Program-made: the position numbers and the translations under genes
The notes under the pieces: generated by a model
Databases searched by the model: none
The model's input: the letters and a program-made list of their open reading frames with translations, nothing else
What the model was told of the DNA's origin: nothing
Assembly: GCF_008704555.1 (NCBI RefSeq)
Contig: NZ_CP023702.1
Location: 6,424,001 to 6,488,000, forward strand
DNA length: 64,000 nt
Direction of reading: 5' to 3'
Origin: Streptomyces nitrosporeus
Lineage (GTDB): Bacteria > Actinomycetota > Actinomycetes > Streptomycetales > Streptomycetaceae
In this document: positions 16,821 to 25,107 of the stretch, piece after piece
Numbering within the stretch: the first letter of the stretch is position 1
Layout: each line of letters starts with the position of its first letter

Positions 16821-16881
16821 TGTTCGTGATCGCGCCGTGCGGCGGACGCACAGACCCCCTTGCACTCCCGAGGAGCACGCA

Positions 16882-18315
16882 GTGAGCAACGGCACCGGCA
16901 ACAGCGACGTACGCCTCTGGGGCGGCCGTTTCGCCGACGGCCCGGCCGAGGCGCTGGCCAGGCTGTCCGCCTCCGTCCACTTCGACTGGCGGCTCGCGCC
17001 GTACGACATCGCCGGCTCCCGCGCCCACGCGCGCGTGCTCAGCAAGGCGGGGCTGCTCACCGAGGACGAGCTGACCCGCATGATCGCCGGACTCGACGAG
17101 CTGGAGGCGGCCGTCGCCGACGGGTCGTTCACCGGCACCCTCGCGGACGAGGACGTGCACACCGCGCTGGAGCGCGGCCTGCTGGAGCGGCTGGGCCCCG
17201 ACCTCGGCGGCAAGCTGCGGGCCGGCCGGTCCCGTAACGACCAGGTCGCCACGCTCTTCCGGATGTACCTGCGCGACCACGCCCGGATCATCGGCGGGCT
17301 GATCGCCGAACTCCAGGACGCGCTGGTCGGCTTGGCCGAGGCGCACCCGGACGTGGCCATGCCCGGACGTACCCACCTCCAGCACGCCCAGCCCGTGCTC
17401 TTCGCCCACCACGTCCTGGCGCACGTCCAGTCCCTCTCCCGGGACGCCGAGCGGCTGCGGCAGTGGGACGAGCGGACCGCCGTGTCCCCCTACGGCTCCG
17501 GCGCGCTGGCCGGATCGTCGCTCGGACTGGACCCGGAGGCCGTCGCCGCCGACCTCGGCTTCGAGCGCGGCTCCGTCGCCAACTCCATCGACGGCACCGC
17601 CTCCCGGGACTTCGTCGCGGAGTTCGCGTTCATCACCGCGATGATCGGCGTCAACCTCTCCCGGATCGCCGAGGAGATCATCATCTGGAACACGAAGGAG
17701 TTCTCCTTCGTCACCCTCCACGACGCCTTCTCCACCGGCTCCTCGATCATGCCGCAGAAGAAGAACCCGGACATCGCCGAGCTGGCCCGAGGCAAGTCGG
17801 GCCGGCTCATCGGCAACCTGACCGGCCTGATGGCGACGCTCAAGGCGCTCCCCCTCGCGTACAACCGCGACCTCCAGGAGGACAAGGAGCCGGTCTTCGA
17901 CTCCCTGGACCAGCTGGAGGTCCTGCTGCCCGCCTTCACCGGGATGATGGCCACCCTCACCGTCAACCGCGAGCGCATGGAGGAGCTGGCCCCGGCCGGG
18001 TTCTCGCTCGCCACCGACATCGCCGAATGGCTCGTCCGGCAGGGCGTGCCCTTCCGGGTCGCCCACGAGGTCGCCGGCGAGTGCGTGAAGGTCTGCGAGC
18101 AGGAGGGCATCGAGCTGGACCAGCTGACGGACGACCAGTTCGCGAAGATCTCCGAACACCTCACCCCCGAGGTGCGCACCGTGCTCGACGTCCCCGGCGC
18201 CCTGGCCTCCCGCGACGGCCGCGGCGGCACGGCACCGTCCGCCGTCGCCGTCCAGCTCGCCGAGGTGAAGGCCGACCTGGTGACACAGCACGCCTGGGCG
18301 GCCGCCCGCGGCTGA
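16882..18315 (+). CDS. argH: Argininosuccinate lyase
   Basis: ArgH splits argininosuccinate into arginine and fumarate, the last step of arginine synthesis. The 477-residue fumarase-superfamily enzyme starts LWGGRFADGPAEAL, carries AGRSRNDQVATLFRMYLRD and TVSPYGSGALAGSS-type segments, and has the signature GSSIMPQKKNP with catalytic Ser287. GTG is preceded by GAGGAG. It has its own promoter with an ARG box and is separated from argCJBDR by the antiparallel oxidase gene. The partner argG is not in the window. Confidence 0.97.
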   Translation: MSNGTGNSDVRLWGGRFADGPAEALARLSASVHFDWRLAPYDIAGSRAHARVLSKAGLLTEDELTRMIAGLDELEAAVADGSFTGTLADEDVHTALERGLLERLGPDLGGKLRAGRSRNDQVATLFRMYLRDHARIIGGLIAELQDALVGLAEAHPDVAMPGRTHLQHAQPVLFAHHVLAHVQSLSRDAERLRQWDERTAVSPYGSGALAGSSLGLDPEAVAADLGFERGSVANSIDGTASRDFVAEFAFITAMIGVNLSRIAEEIIIWNTKEFSFVTLHDAFSTGSSIMPQKKNPDIAELARGKSGRLIGNLTGLMATLKALPLAYNRDLQEDKEPVFDSLDQLEVLLPAFTGMMATLTVNRERMEELAPAGFSLATDIAEWLVRQGVPFRVAHEVAGECVKVCEQEGIELDQLTDDQFAKISEHLTPEVRTVLDVPGALASRDGRGGTAPSAVAVQLAEVKADLVTQHAWAAARG

Positions 18316-18400
18316 CCCCGGGGCGTCGCGGGCTACGTTGGACGGGCGGGGCCCTCCGGGCGGAGGGCCCCGGTGCCCGCACCGACCGGAGGAGCCCGCG

Positions 18401-19372
18401 ATGCCTTTCGCCCGTCTGGCCCGAGCGACCACCCCGACCGCCCGCATCGGGCTGGGCCTGGCCGCGGTCGGCCGCCCCGCCTACATCACCCCGCACCGGG
18501 ACCGCGACCTCCCCGCCGGACGCGGGGAGGAGGCGCTGCGGGAGCGGACCCGCGAACTCCTGGACGCCGCGTACGCGCAGGGCGTCCGCTACGTCGACGT
18601 GGCGCGCTCCTACGGCCGTTCCGAGGAGTTCCTCGCCGGATGGCTCGCCGCCCGCCCGGACGCGACCGATGTCGTCGTGGGCAGCAAGTGGGGCTACACC
18701 TACACCGGCGGCTGGAGCACCGAGGCGGGGGAGCACGAGGTCAAGGACCACAGCCTCGCCGCCTTCGAACGCCAGCTCGCCGAGAGCACCGCACTCCTCG
18801 GCGACCGGATCGACCTCTACCAGATCCACTCGGTCACCCCCGAGAGCCCGGCCCTCGGCGACCGGGAGCTGCACGCACGGCTGGCCGGCCTCGCGGACCG
18901 GGGCGTCACCGCCGGCCTCTCCGTCAGCGGCCCCGCCCAGGCCGACACCATCCGTGCCGCCCTCGCGGTCACCGTGGACGGCGAGCCCCTCTTCCGTACC
19001 GTCCAGGCCACCTACAACGTCCTGGAGACCTCGGCGGAGCGGGCGCTCGCCGAGGCCCACGACGCAGGGGTCACCGTCATCGTCAAAGAGGCCATGGCCA
19101 ACGGCCGGCTCGCGGCGCCCGAGGCGCCCGCGGTGCTCCAGGAGATCGCCGCCGAGGCCGGAACGGGCGCCGACGCCGTCGCCCTGGCGTTCGTCCTGAG
19201 CCGGCCGTGGGCCGGCGTCGTCCTGTCCGGGGCCGCCACCGCCGGCCAGCTCGCCGGCAACCTGCACGCCCTCGTCCCCGACCTCGGCGAGGCCGTCACG
19301 GACCGGCTGAGTGCCCTGGTGGAGGAGCCCGAGGCCTACTGGCGGTACCGCTCCGGCCTGCCCTGGAACTGA
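18401..19372 (+). CDS. Aldo/keto reductase
   Basis: The 323-residue TIM-barrel oxidoreductase contains GVRYVDVARSYGRSEEFLAGWL with the expected catalytic Asp66 and Tyr71, the Lys96 of VVVGSKWGY, IDLYQIHS carrying the His, and a C-terminal NADPH-binding region ending in SGAATAGQLAGNL. GGAGGAG precedes the ATG. It starts 85 bases after argH but has its own ribosome-binding site and no functional link to arginine. The substrate is unknown. Confidence 0.88.
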   Translation: MPFARLARATTPTARIGLGLAAVGRPAYITPHRDRDLPAGRGEEALRERTRELLDAAYAQGVRYVDVARSYGRSEEFLAGWLAARPDATDVVVGSKWGYTYTGGWSTEAGEHEVKDHSLAAFERQLAESTALLGDRIDLYQIHSVTPESPALGDRELHARLAGLADRGVTAGLSVSGPAQADTIRAALAVTVDGEPLFRTVQATYNVLETSAERALAEAHDAGVTVIVKEAMANGRLAAPEAPAVLQEIAAEAGTGADAVALAFVLSRPWAGVVLSGAATAGQLAGNLHALVPDLGEAVTDRLSALVEEPEAYWRYRSGLPWN

Positions 19373-19382
19373 GTCCGCCCCG

Positions 19383-19892
19383 TCACCCGGCGGCGGCCCA
19401 GCCGGCCAGGGCGGTGAAGTCCCCGGCCACCAGCCCCACCCCGGGGTCGATCCGGCGCAGTAGCGCCCGCCCGGGATGATGCGCGGCCACCCAGGCCGTG
19501 TCGCGGTCGGTGATCTCGTCGTCGATCCAGGCGAACGGCCTGCCCCCGGCGTACGTGACGACGTGCCGCGTCTTCCAGTACGTCCCGTCCCCGGTGGCCA
19601 GGTGCATCTCGGGCCAGTCGACGAACGGCAGCGGCGGCAGCCCCAGATGCGGGCCGATCCACTCGTTGGCCTCCTCCTTCCACGTGGTGGCCCAGACCAG
19701 TTCGTACCGGTCGGCGAGGTTCAGCAGCTCGCCGCCGTGGCCCGGGTCGAGCAGCACCGGCAGGGCGGGCCCCGCCGTCCATCCGGTCGGCCGCATGAGG
19801 TGGCGGCGATAGCCCTCCGGGGCGGTGCGGCGGGAGAGCGCCGCGTACGGGTTGAGCGGACCGTCGACGTCGATCAGCAGCAGCGGCTTCAT
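19383..19892 (-). CDS. HAD-like protein of unknown function
   Basis: The 169-residue product opens with LLLIDVDGPLNPY, the DxD motif I of HAD hydrolases, followed by LVWATTWKEEANEWIGPHLGLPPLPFVDW (fragments) and FAWIDDEITDRD, which supplies the motif IV-like acidic pair. The length and the absence of a cap domain fit a small HAD-domain family frequent in Streptomyces. Phosphatase activity is plausible but unproven. It converges on the aldo/keto reductase with only 10 bases between the stops. Confidence 0.8.
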   Translation of the reverse strand: MKPLLLIDVDGPLNPYAALSRRTAPEGYRRHLMRPTGWTAGPALPVLLDPGHGGELLNLADRYELVWATTWKEEANEWIGPHLGLPPLPFVDWPEMHLATGDGTYWKTRHVVTYAGGRPFAWIDDEITDRDTAWVAAHHPGRALLRRIDPGVGLVAGDFTALAGWAAAG

Positions 19893-19980
19893 GGCGCCAT
19901 GGTGCCCGCGACGGCCTTGCGCCGTTGGGAATTAACGCGCGGCGGGCGGACGCGGGCGGTATCCGGCCACCGTGCCGGGC

Positions 19981-20075
19981 TGTGTCCGCCAGGCCGCGGT
20001 GTGTCCGCCATGTCGCGGTGTGTCCGCTGTGCCACGGTGTATCCGCCGTGTCGTGACGCGTCCGCCGCGTCCGCC
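19981..20075. repeat. 19-bp tandem repeat, about five copies
   Basis: Units begin at 19981, 20000, 20019, 20038 and 20057, each starting TGTGTCCGCC or a close variant. The last copy is the most diverged. A further weak copy precedes at about 19960. The array ends 10 bases before the TetR operator. Confidence 0.75.
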
Positions 20076-20084
20076 CTGAAGGAG

Positions 20085-20102
20085 TGAGACATTGGTGTCT
20101 CA
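20085..20102 (+). promoter_or_regulatory. Palindromic operator upstream of the TetR/MFS operon
   Basis: TGAGACATTGGTGTCTCA has perfect 7-bp arms with a 4-base centre, typical of a TetR-family operator. It overlaps a -35-like GAGACA placed 18 bases before TAGTGT (20110-20115). Transcription would start at or near the ATG at 20122, which has no Shine-Dalgarno motif, so the message may be leaderless. Confidence 0.7.
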
Positions 20103-20121
20103 AATGGGTTAGTGTCGTCTC

Positions 20122-20673
20122 ATGACGTTCGACCGTGAGCAGGTACTGCGCAGTGCCGCCGCCCTGCTGTCCCGTAGATCCACCGCGACGATGGACGAGG
20201 TGGCCAGGGCCGCCGGCATCGGCCGGGCCACCCTGCACCGCCACTTCGCGGGCCGGGACGCCCTGGTCGGGGCGCTGGAGGAACTCGGCATCCAGGAGTT
20301 CGACGCCGCGCTGGACGCGGCGGCCCTGGACGAGGGCCGCGCCGAGGACGGGCTGCGGCGGCTGGTCGCCGCCCTGGAGCCCTCCGCCGGGCTGCTGTCC
20401 TTCCTGGTCGCCGAGAACCAGCTCTTCGAGGGCGACCAGGTGAACGAGGGCTGGGACCGGCTCGACGCCCGTATCGCCGCCTTCTTCCGGCACGGGCAGG
20501 AGCGCGGCGAGTTCCGCATCGACCTCACCCCCGCCTGGCTGGCAGAGGCGCTGTACGCGCTCATCGCGTCCGGCGCGTGGGCCGTACAGACGGGCAGGGT
20601 CGCCCGGCAGGACTTCTCGTACATGATCACCGAGTTGCTGCTCGGCGGAGCGCGCCGGAGCGTGGAGAAATGA
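20122..20673 (+). CDS. TetR family transcriptional regulator
   Basis: The 183-residue product has a standard N-terminal TetR helix-turn-helix (TMDEVARAAGIGRATLHRHFAGRDALVGAL, about residues 23-52, shown for recognition in part) followed by an all-helical ligand domain. Its stop overlaps the ATG of the MFS transporter as ATGA, so it is the first gene of a two-gene efflux operon. The 18-bp palindrome directly upstream is its likely operator, giving autorepression relieved by a drug-like ligand. The ligand is unknown. Confidence 0.9.
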   Translation: MTFDREQVLRSAAALLSRRSTATMDEVARAAGIGRATLHRHFAGRDALVGALEELGIQEFDAALDAAALDEGRAEDGLRRLVAALEPSAGLLSFLVAENQLFEGDQVNEGWDRLDARIAAFFRHGQERGEFRIDLTPAWLAEALYALIASGAWAVQTGRVARQDFSYMITELLLGGARRSVEK

Positions 20674-22226
20674 GCACCGCCCGCATCCCCCGACAGCAGT
20701 CCGCCCCCGCGGACGGCCTCCGGCCCCCGGGGCGGTGGGTCGCCCTCGCCGTCCTCGCCCTCGCCGTGCTGCTGGTCGCGGTCGACGCCACCGTGCTCGG
20801 TCTCGCGACCCCGTTCCTCAGCGAGGACCTCGAACCGACCGGCACCCAGCTGCTGTGGATCGGTGACGTCTACTCCTTCGTCATCGCCGGGCTCCTGGTC
20901 TCCATGGGCAGCCTGGGCGACCGGATCGGCCGCAAGAAACTCCTGCTGACCGGTGCCGTTGCCTTCGGCGCGGTCTCCGTGCTGAACGCCTACGCCACCG
21001 GCCCCGAGATGATGATCGCGGCCCGTGCCCTGCTCGGGGTCGCCGGCGCCACCCTCATGCCGTCCACCCTGGCCCTCATCCGCAACCTCTTCCACGACCC
21101 GCGCGAACGCAGTCTCGCCATCGGCATCTGGGGCGCCATGGCCTCCGCCGGCGCGGCGGTCGGTCCCGTCGTCGGCGGAGTGCTGCTCGAACACTTCTGG
21201 TGGGGCTCGGTCTTCCTGATCAACCTGCCGGTCATGGCGGTCCTCGTCCTCGTCGGCGTCAAGCTGATCCCCGAGTCGAAGAACCCGGCCCCCGGCCCCT
21301 GGGACCTGCTCAGTGTGCTGCTCTCCCTCGTCGGCATGATCGGCGTCGTCTACGCCGTCAAGGAACTGGCGGCCCACGGGGCGGGCTGGGGCGTAGCCGT
21401 CGCGGCCGCCGGCGGTGTGCTCGCGCTCACCTGGTTCGTACGCCGGCAGTTCCGCCTGCCCGCACCGCTGCTGGACATGGCGCTCTTCCGCCACCGGGGT
21501 TTCTCGGGCGCCGTCCTGGCGGACCTCCTGACCATCCTCGGCCTGTCCGGCCTGATCTTCTTCCTCTCTCAGTTCCTGCAACTGGTCCAGGGACGCAGCC
21601 CGCTGGAGGCCGGCCTCGCCGAACTGCCCGCCGCCGTCGGCGCGGTGGCCGCCGGACTGCTGGCGGGCAGGGCGGCCCGCCGCCTCTCGGTACGCGTGGT
21701 GGTCACCGGCGGGCTCGCGGCGATCGGGGCGGCCCTCGCCCTGGTCACCCTCGTCCACCAGGAGACCGGCTACCCGATGCTCGGGGCGGTGCTGCTGATC
21801 GTCGGTACGGGCGCGGGCTTCTCCTTCACCGTCACCGCCGACGTGATCCTCTCCAGCGTCCCCAAGGAACACGCCGGCTCCGCCTCCGCCGTCTCCGAGA
21901 CCGCCTACGAGCTCGGCGCGGCACTCGGCATCGCCCTGCTCGGTTCCGTCGTCACCGGGGTGTACCAGGGCTTCGCCACCCCCGGCGGCGTCCCCGCGCC
22001 GGTCTCGGCCGCCGCGCACGAGTCGCTCGGCGGTGCCGTGGAAGCCTCCCACGCGCTGCCGCCGGACCAGGCGCACGCCCTGCTCTCCGCCGCGCAGAAG
22101 GCGTTCGTCGACGGACTCGGCACCGCGGCCGGCGTCTCGGCGGCCGTTCTGCTGGCGACCGCCGTCGCCGCCTGGTTCCTGCTGCGCGGCCAGGAGCTGG
22201 AGGAGGGCGCCGACGCCCACGGCTGA
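20670..22226 (+). CDS. MFS transporter, DHA2-type 14-TM drug:H+ antiporter
   Basis: The 518-residue product has about 14 hydrophobic segments. It carries DHA2 hallmarks: VAVDATVLGLATPFLSEDL in the first helix region, the loop motif GSLGDRIGRKKLLLTGA between helices 2 and 3, and GPVVGGVLLEHFWWGSVFLINLP (motif C region, shown in part). This resembles the SmvA/LfrA/QacA group that exports cationic drugs or dyes. It is translationally coupled to the TetR gene. The substrate is inferred only at class level. Confidence 0.9.
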   Translation: MSTARIPRQQSAPADGLRPPGRWVALAVLALAVLLVAVDATVLGLATPFLSEDLEPTGTQLLWIGDVYSFVIAGLLVSMGSLGDRIGRKKLLLTGAVAFGAVSVLNAYATGPEMMIAARALLGVAGATLMPSTLALIRNLFHDPRERSLAIGIWGAMASAGAAVGPVVGGVLLEHFWWGSVFLINLPVMAVLVLVGVKLIPESKNPAPGPWDLLSVLLSLVGMIGVVYAVKELAAHGAGWGVAVAAAGGVLALTWFVRRQFRLPAPLLDMALFRHRGFSGAVLADLLTILGLSGLIFFLSQFLQLVQGRSPLEAGLAELPAAVGAVAAGLLAGRAARRLSVRVVVTGGLAAIGAALALVTLVHQETGYPMLGAVLLIVGTGAGFSFTVTADVILSSVPKEHAGSASAVSETAYELGAALGIALLGSVVTGVYQGFATPGGVPAPVSAAAHESLGGAVEASHALPPDQAHALLSAAQKAFVDGLGTAAGVSAAVLLATAVAAWFLLRGQELEEGADAHG

Positions 22227-22263
22227 CCGGCGCCCGGCGGGCGGAGACGGCCCCGGACGCGGG

Positions 22264-22331
22264 TGAGGGCCTGCGCCCCGGACACGCATGAGGGCCTGTG
22301 CCCCGGGAGCACCCCGGGGCACAGGCCCTCA
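22264..22331. terminator. Strong bidirectional terminator with a duplicated left arm
   Basis: The arm TGAGGGCCTGTGCCCCGG (22289-22306) pairs perfectly with 22314-22331, extendable to a 19-bp stem with a 5-base loop. A near-copy of the left arm, differing at one base, sits at 22264-22281, so two alternative hairpins can form with the same right arm. It lies between the convergent MFS and PlsC genes. Confidence 0.85.
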
Positions 22332-22353
22332 CCCGTACCGGACGGCGGCGGTC

Positions 22354-23025
22354 TCAGGCCGCCTTGGCCTTGGTGGCGTACATGTCCACGTACTCCTGGC
22401 CGGAGAGCAGCATCACCTCGGTCATCACCGAGTCGGTCACCGCCCGCAGCACATAGCGGTCACGGTCCATGCCCTCGTAGCGGGAGAACTCCATCGGCTC
22501 GCCGAAACGCACCGTGACCTTGCCCGGCCGGGGCAGCCCCGCGCCGCCCGGCTGCAGCTTGTCCGTGCCGATCATCGCGAACGGGACCACCGGCGCGCCC
22601 GTCATCAGGGTGAGCCGCGCGATGCCCGTGCGGCCCCGGTACAGACGGCCGTCGGGGGAGCGGGTGCCCTCCGGGTAGATGGCGAAGGCGTTGCCCTCCT
22701 CCAGCACCCGGCGTCCCGTCATCAGCGCCGCGACACCGCCGCGCCCGCCGTCCCGGTCCACCGGGATCATGCCGCAGCCGGTGAAGAACCAGGCCATCAG
22801 CCGGCCCTTGAAGCCCTTGCCGGTGACGTACTCGTCCTTGCCGATGTAGAACACCGGACGGTCGCAGCAGATCGGCATGATCATCGAGTCGATGAACGTC
22901 AGATGGTTGCCCGCGAGGATCACCGGCCCGGTACCCGGAATGTTCTCGGCCCCTTCCACCTGGGGGCGGAACAGCAGCCGCAGGATCGGTCCGAGCACTG
23001 CCTTGATGACGGTGAGGCGGGACAA
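22354..23025 (-). CDS. plsC: 1-acyl-sn-glycerol-3-phosphate acyltransferase family protein
   Basis: The 223-residue product carries the PlsC motifs: NHLTFID (HX4D, His41-Asp46) and YPEGTRS with Glu119-Gly-Thr-Arg, followed by GAPVVPFAMIG. A hydrophobic N-terminus suggests membrane association. It would acylate lysophosphatidate or a related lipid in phospholipid synthesis. The start is TTG, 9 bases after GGAGG; no ATG or GTG gives a comparable N-terminus. It is divergent from the exported GDPD gene. Confidence 0.88.
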   Translation of the reverse strand: MSRLTVIKAVLGPILRLLFRPQVEGAENIPGTGPVILAGNHLTFIDSMIMPICCDRPVFYIGKDEYVTGKGFKGRLMAWFFTGCGMIPVDRDGGRGGVAALMTGRRVLEEGNAFAIYPEGTRSPDGRLYRGRTGIARLTLMTGAPVVPFAMIGTDKLQPGGAGLPRPGKVTVRFGEPMEFSRYEGMDRDRYVLRAVTDSVMTEVMLLSGQEYVDMYATKAKAA

Positions 23026-23270
23026 CGCGTCCTCCGGTGTCGTGGCCGGGCCGGCCGGGTCGGGAATGTCGCCATGGTCTGTGCAGGTGAGGACGATACT
23101 CGCGGGTCACACCCACGCGCACATCGGGTTCACGGAGCGGATACCCCGTGTCGGCCCGTGTTTGCGCCGTGTTCGTCCACGGTCCGCCCGTCGGACGGGG
23201 TACCTCCCTACGATCGCACTCGCCCGGGAAGGTGCCGGACATCACACGACATCACATGCGAGGAGCAAGC

Positions 23271-24431
23271 ATGACAGAGCGCGCGCAGCCAGGCCCCGGA
23301 CGGCGGACCCTGCTGGGGGCGGCCGCCCTCGGTACGGCGGCCCTCACGGTGACCGGTGCCGCCGGTACCGCGCACGCCGGCCGGGGAGCGGCCGGCCGGG
23401 GCCACGGCACCTACCGCGACCTCCCCGTGCCCACCGTCATCGGCCACCGCGGCGCCAGCGGCTACCGGCCCGAGCACACCCTCGGCGCCTACCAGCTGGC
23501 CCTCGACATGGGCGCGCACATCGTGGAGCAGGACCTGGTCCCCACCAAGGACGGCCACCTCGTCTGCCGCCACGAGAACGACATCACCGGCACCACGGAC
23601 GTCGCCGACCACCCCGAGTTCGCGAGCCGCCGCACCACCAGGACGGTCGACGGCACCACCCTCACCGGCTGGTTCACCGAGGACTTCACCCTGGCCGAGC
23701 TGAAGACCCTCCGCGCCACCGAGCGCATCCCCGGCAACCGCCAGGAGAACACCCTCTACGACGGCCGCTGGGACGTGCCCACCTTCGAAGAGGTGCTGCG
23801 CTGGGCCGAGAAGGAGGGCCGCCGGCGCGGCGCCCCCGTCTGGCTGTACGCCGAGACCAAGCACCCCACCTACTTCCGCGGCATCGGCCTCGGCCTGGAG
23901 GAACCCCTGGCCCGGCTGCTCCGGCGCCACGGGCGGCACCGCGCGGACTCCCCGCTGATCCTCCAGTCCTTCGAGCCGGGCTCGATGCGGCGGCTGGCGG
24001 AGCTGGTCTCCACCCCCCGCGTCGTCCTGCTCTCCAACGCCTCCTCCCGGCCCTGGGACTTCGTGCGGTCCGGCGACCCCCGCACCGTGGCCGACCTGGT
24101 GACCCCCGCGGGCCTGAAGTGGATCGCCTCCTTCGCCCAGGGCATCGGCCCGACCCTCGACCTCGTCATCCCCAGGGACGCGCAGGGCCGGCTCACCTCA
24201 CCGACCGGACTGGTCGCCGACGCGCACGCCCGGGGGCTCGTCCTGCACCCGTACACGATGCGCAACGAGAACACCTTCCTGCCCGCCGACTTCCGCCGCG
24301 GCGGTGACCCCAACGCCTACGGCGACGTGTTCGGCGCCCTGAAGGCCTACTTCGACACCGGTATCGACGGGATCTTCTCGGACAACCCGGACACCGCCCT
24401 CCTCGCGGCGGCCGAACACGCCGGCCGCTGA
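23271..24431 (+). CDS. Tat-exported glycerophosphodiester phosphodiesterase
   Basis: The 386-residue product begins with a twin-arginine signal (GRRTLLGAAALGTAALTVTG). The GDPD barrel shows IGHRGASGYRPEHTLGAY (His59, Arg60, Glu68), IVEQDLVPTKDGHLVCRHE (metal ligands Glu86, Asp88 and His101), and a late DGIFSDNPD. The enzyme releases glycerol-3-phosphate from phospholipid headgroup diesters outside the cell. AGGAG precedes the ATG. Its place opposite PlsC suggests lipid turnover, which is inference. Confidence 0.92.
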   Translation: MTERAQPGPGRRTLLGAAALGTAALTVTGAAGTAHAGRGAAGRGHGTYRDLPVPTVIGHRGASGYRPEHTLGAYQLALDMGAHIVEQDLVPTKDGHLVCRHENDITGTTDVADHPEFASRRTTRTVDGTTLTGWFTEDFTLAELKTLRATERIPGNRQENTLYDGRWDVPTFEEVLRWAEKEGRRRGAPVWLYAETKHPTYFRGIGLGLEEPLARLLRRHGRHRADSPLILQSFEPGSMRRLAELVSTPRVVLLSNASSRPWDFVRSGDPRTVADLVTPAGLKWIASFAQGIGPTLDLVIPRDAQGRLTSPTGLVADAHARGLVLHPYTMRNENTFLPADFRRGGDPNAYGDVFGALKAYFDTGIDGIFSDNPDTALLAAAEHAGR

Positions 24432-24446
24432 ACACGCCGGCCGCTG
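24415..24446. repeat. 16-bp tandem duplication across a stop codon
   Basis: AACACGCCGGCCGCTG occurs twice back to back, at 24415-24430 and 24431-24446. The first copy encodes the last residues of the phosphodiesterase and its stop (TGA spanning the junction). The second is untranslated. Confidence 0.8.
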
Positions 24447-24548
24447 AACGGCCGGAGCGGGACGTCAGCCACCCGGCCCGCCGTGCCCCGGTCGGGTGGC
24501 CCCGCTCCGCCACGGCAACCGTCCGCGCCCGGCCCGCGTTGTCAGGGC

Positions 24549-25070
24549 ATGACACACTCCGCCCTCGTGGGCACCCTGCACCCGCTGGTGCGGGCCGAGG
24601 CCACGGCAGAGGCGCCCGGCGCCGGACTCGAACCCGCGGACCTCGAACAGTCGGTCTGGGTACGGCTGCTGGAGCGCCGGCCCCGCCGCGGACGGGCCGC
24701 CGACCCGGCCGGCTGGGTGCGGGCCGCCGTACGCGCCGAGGTGCGCGCCGCCCGGACCAGGGCACGGCACGAACAGGCGTACCGGGCCGACGTGTTACCG
24801 GGGGGCCCGGGCGGGAGCCCCGAAGGGATCGTCGAGGACGCCGACGAACGGCGTGCCCTGCGCGCCGCGGTGGACCGGCTCCCCGGGAAGTGCCCTCTGA
24901 TCCTCGCGGCGATGCTCGCCTCCCACGATCCGACCTACCGGGAAATCGCAGGGGAGTTGGGTATCTCACAGGGCAGTTTGGGGCCGATGCGTTCCCGATG
25001 CCTTGGATGTCTGCGCAGAATGCTCGCGGCGGAGGTTGCGGCCTCCGGCAGCGGGGGTATGGAGCGTTAG
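24549..25070 (+). CDS. Small sigma-70-family (ECF-like) factor with an in-frame TTA codon
   Basis: The 173-residue product has a weak region-2-like part (LEPADLEQSVWVRLLERRP ... DPAGWVRAAVRAEVRAARTRARHE) and a clear region 4 with CPLILAAMLASHDPTYREIAGELGISQGSLGPMRSRC in pieces. A late Cys pair (SRCLGC) is unusual. Leu at 24795-24797 is encoded by TTA, the rare codon read by the bldA tRNA, so translation is probably developmentally limited. I saw no other in-frame TTA in the genes I checked. Codon use near the 3' end is less GC-biased than the neighbours'. Confidence 0.75.
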   Translation: MTHSALVGTLHPLVRAEATAEAPGAGLEPADLEQSVWVRLLERRPRRGRAADPAGWVRAAVRAEVRAARTRARHEQAYRADVLPGGPGGSPEGIVEDADERRALRAAVDRLPGKCPLILAAMLASHDPTYREIAGELGISQGSLGPMRSRCLGCLRRMLAAEVAASGSGGMER

Positions 25071-25107
25071 GCAACCAGCGGATCAGGTGAGCGGGAGGCA
25101 TGCGCAC

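Noticed and set aside
19981..20075. CRISPR-like array
   Set aside because: Repeats are directly adjacent with no unique spacers, and no cas genes are present.
20109..22322. A 737-codon frame antisense to the TetR and MFS genes
   Set aside because: It is Gly/Asp/Glu-rich nonsense opposite well-defined TetR and transporter genes.
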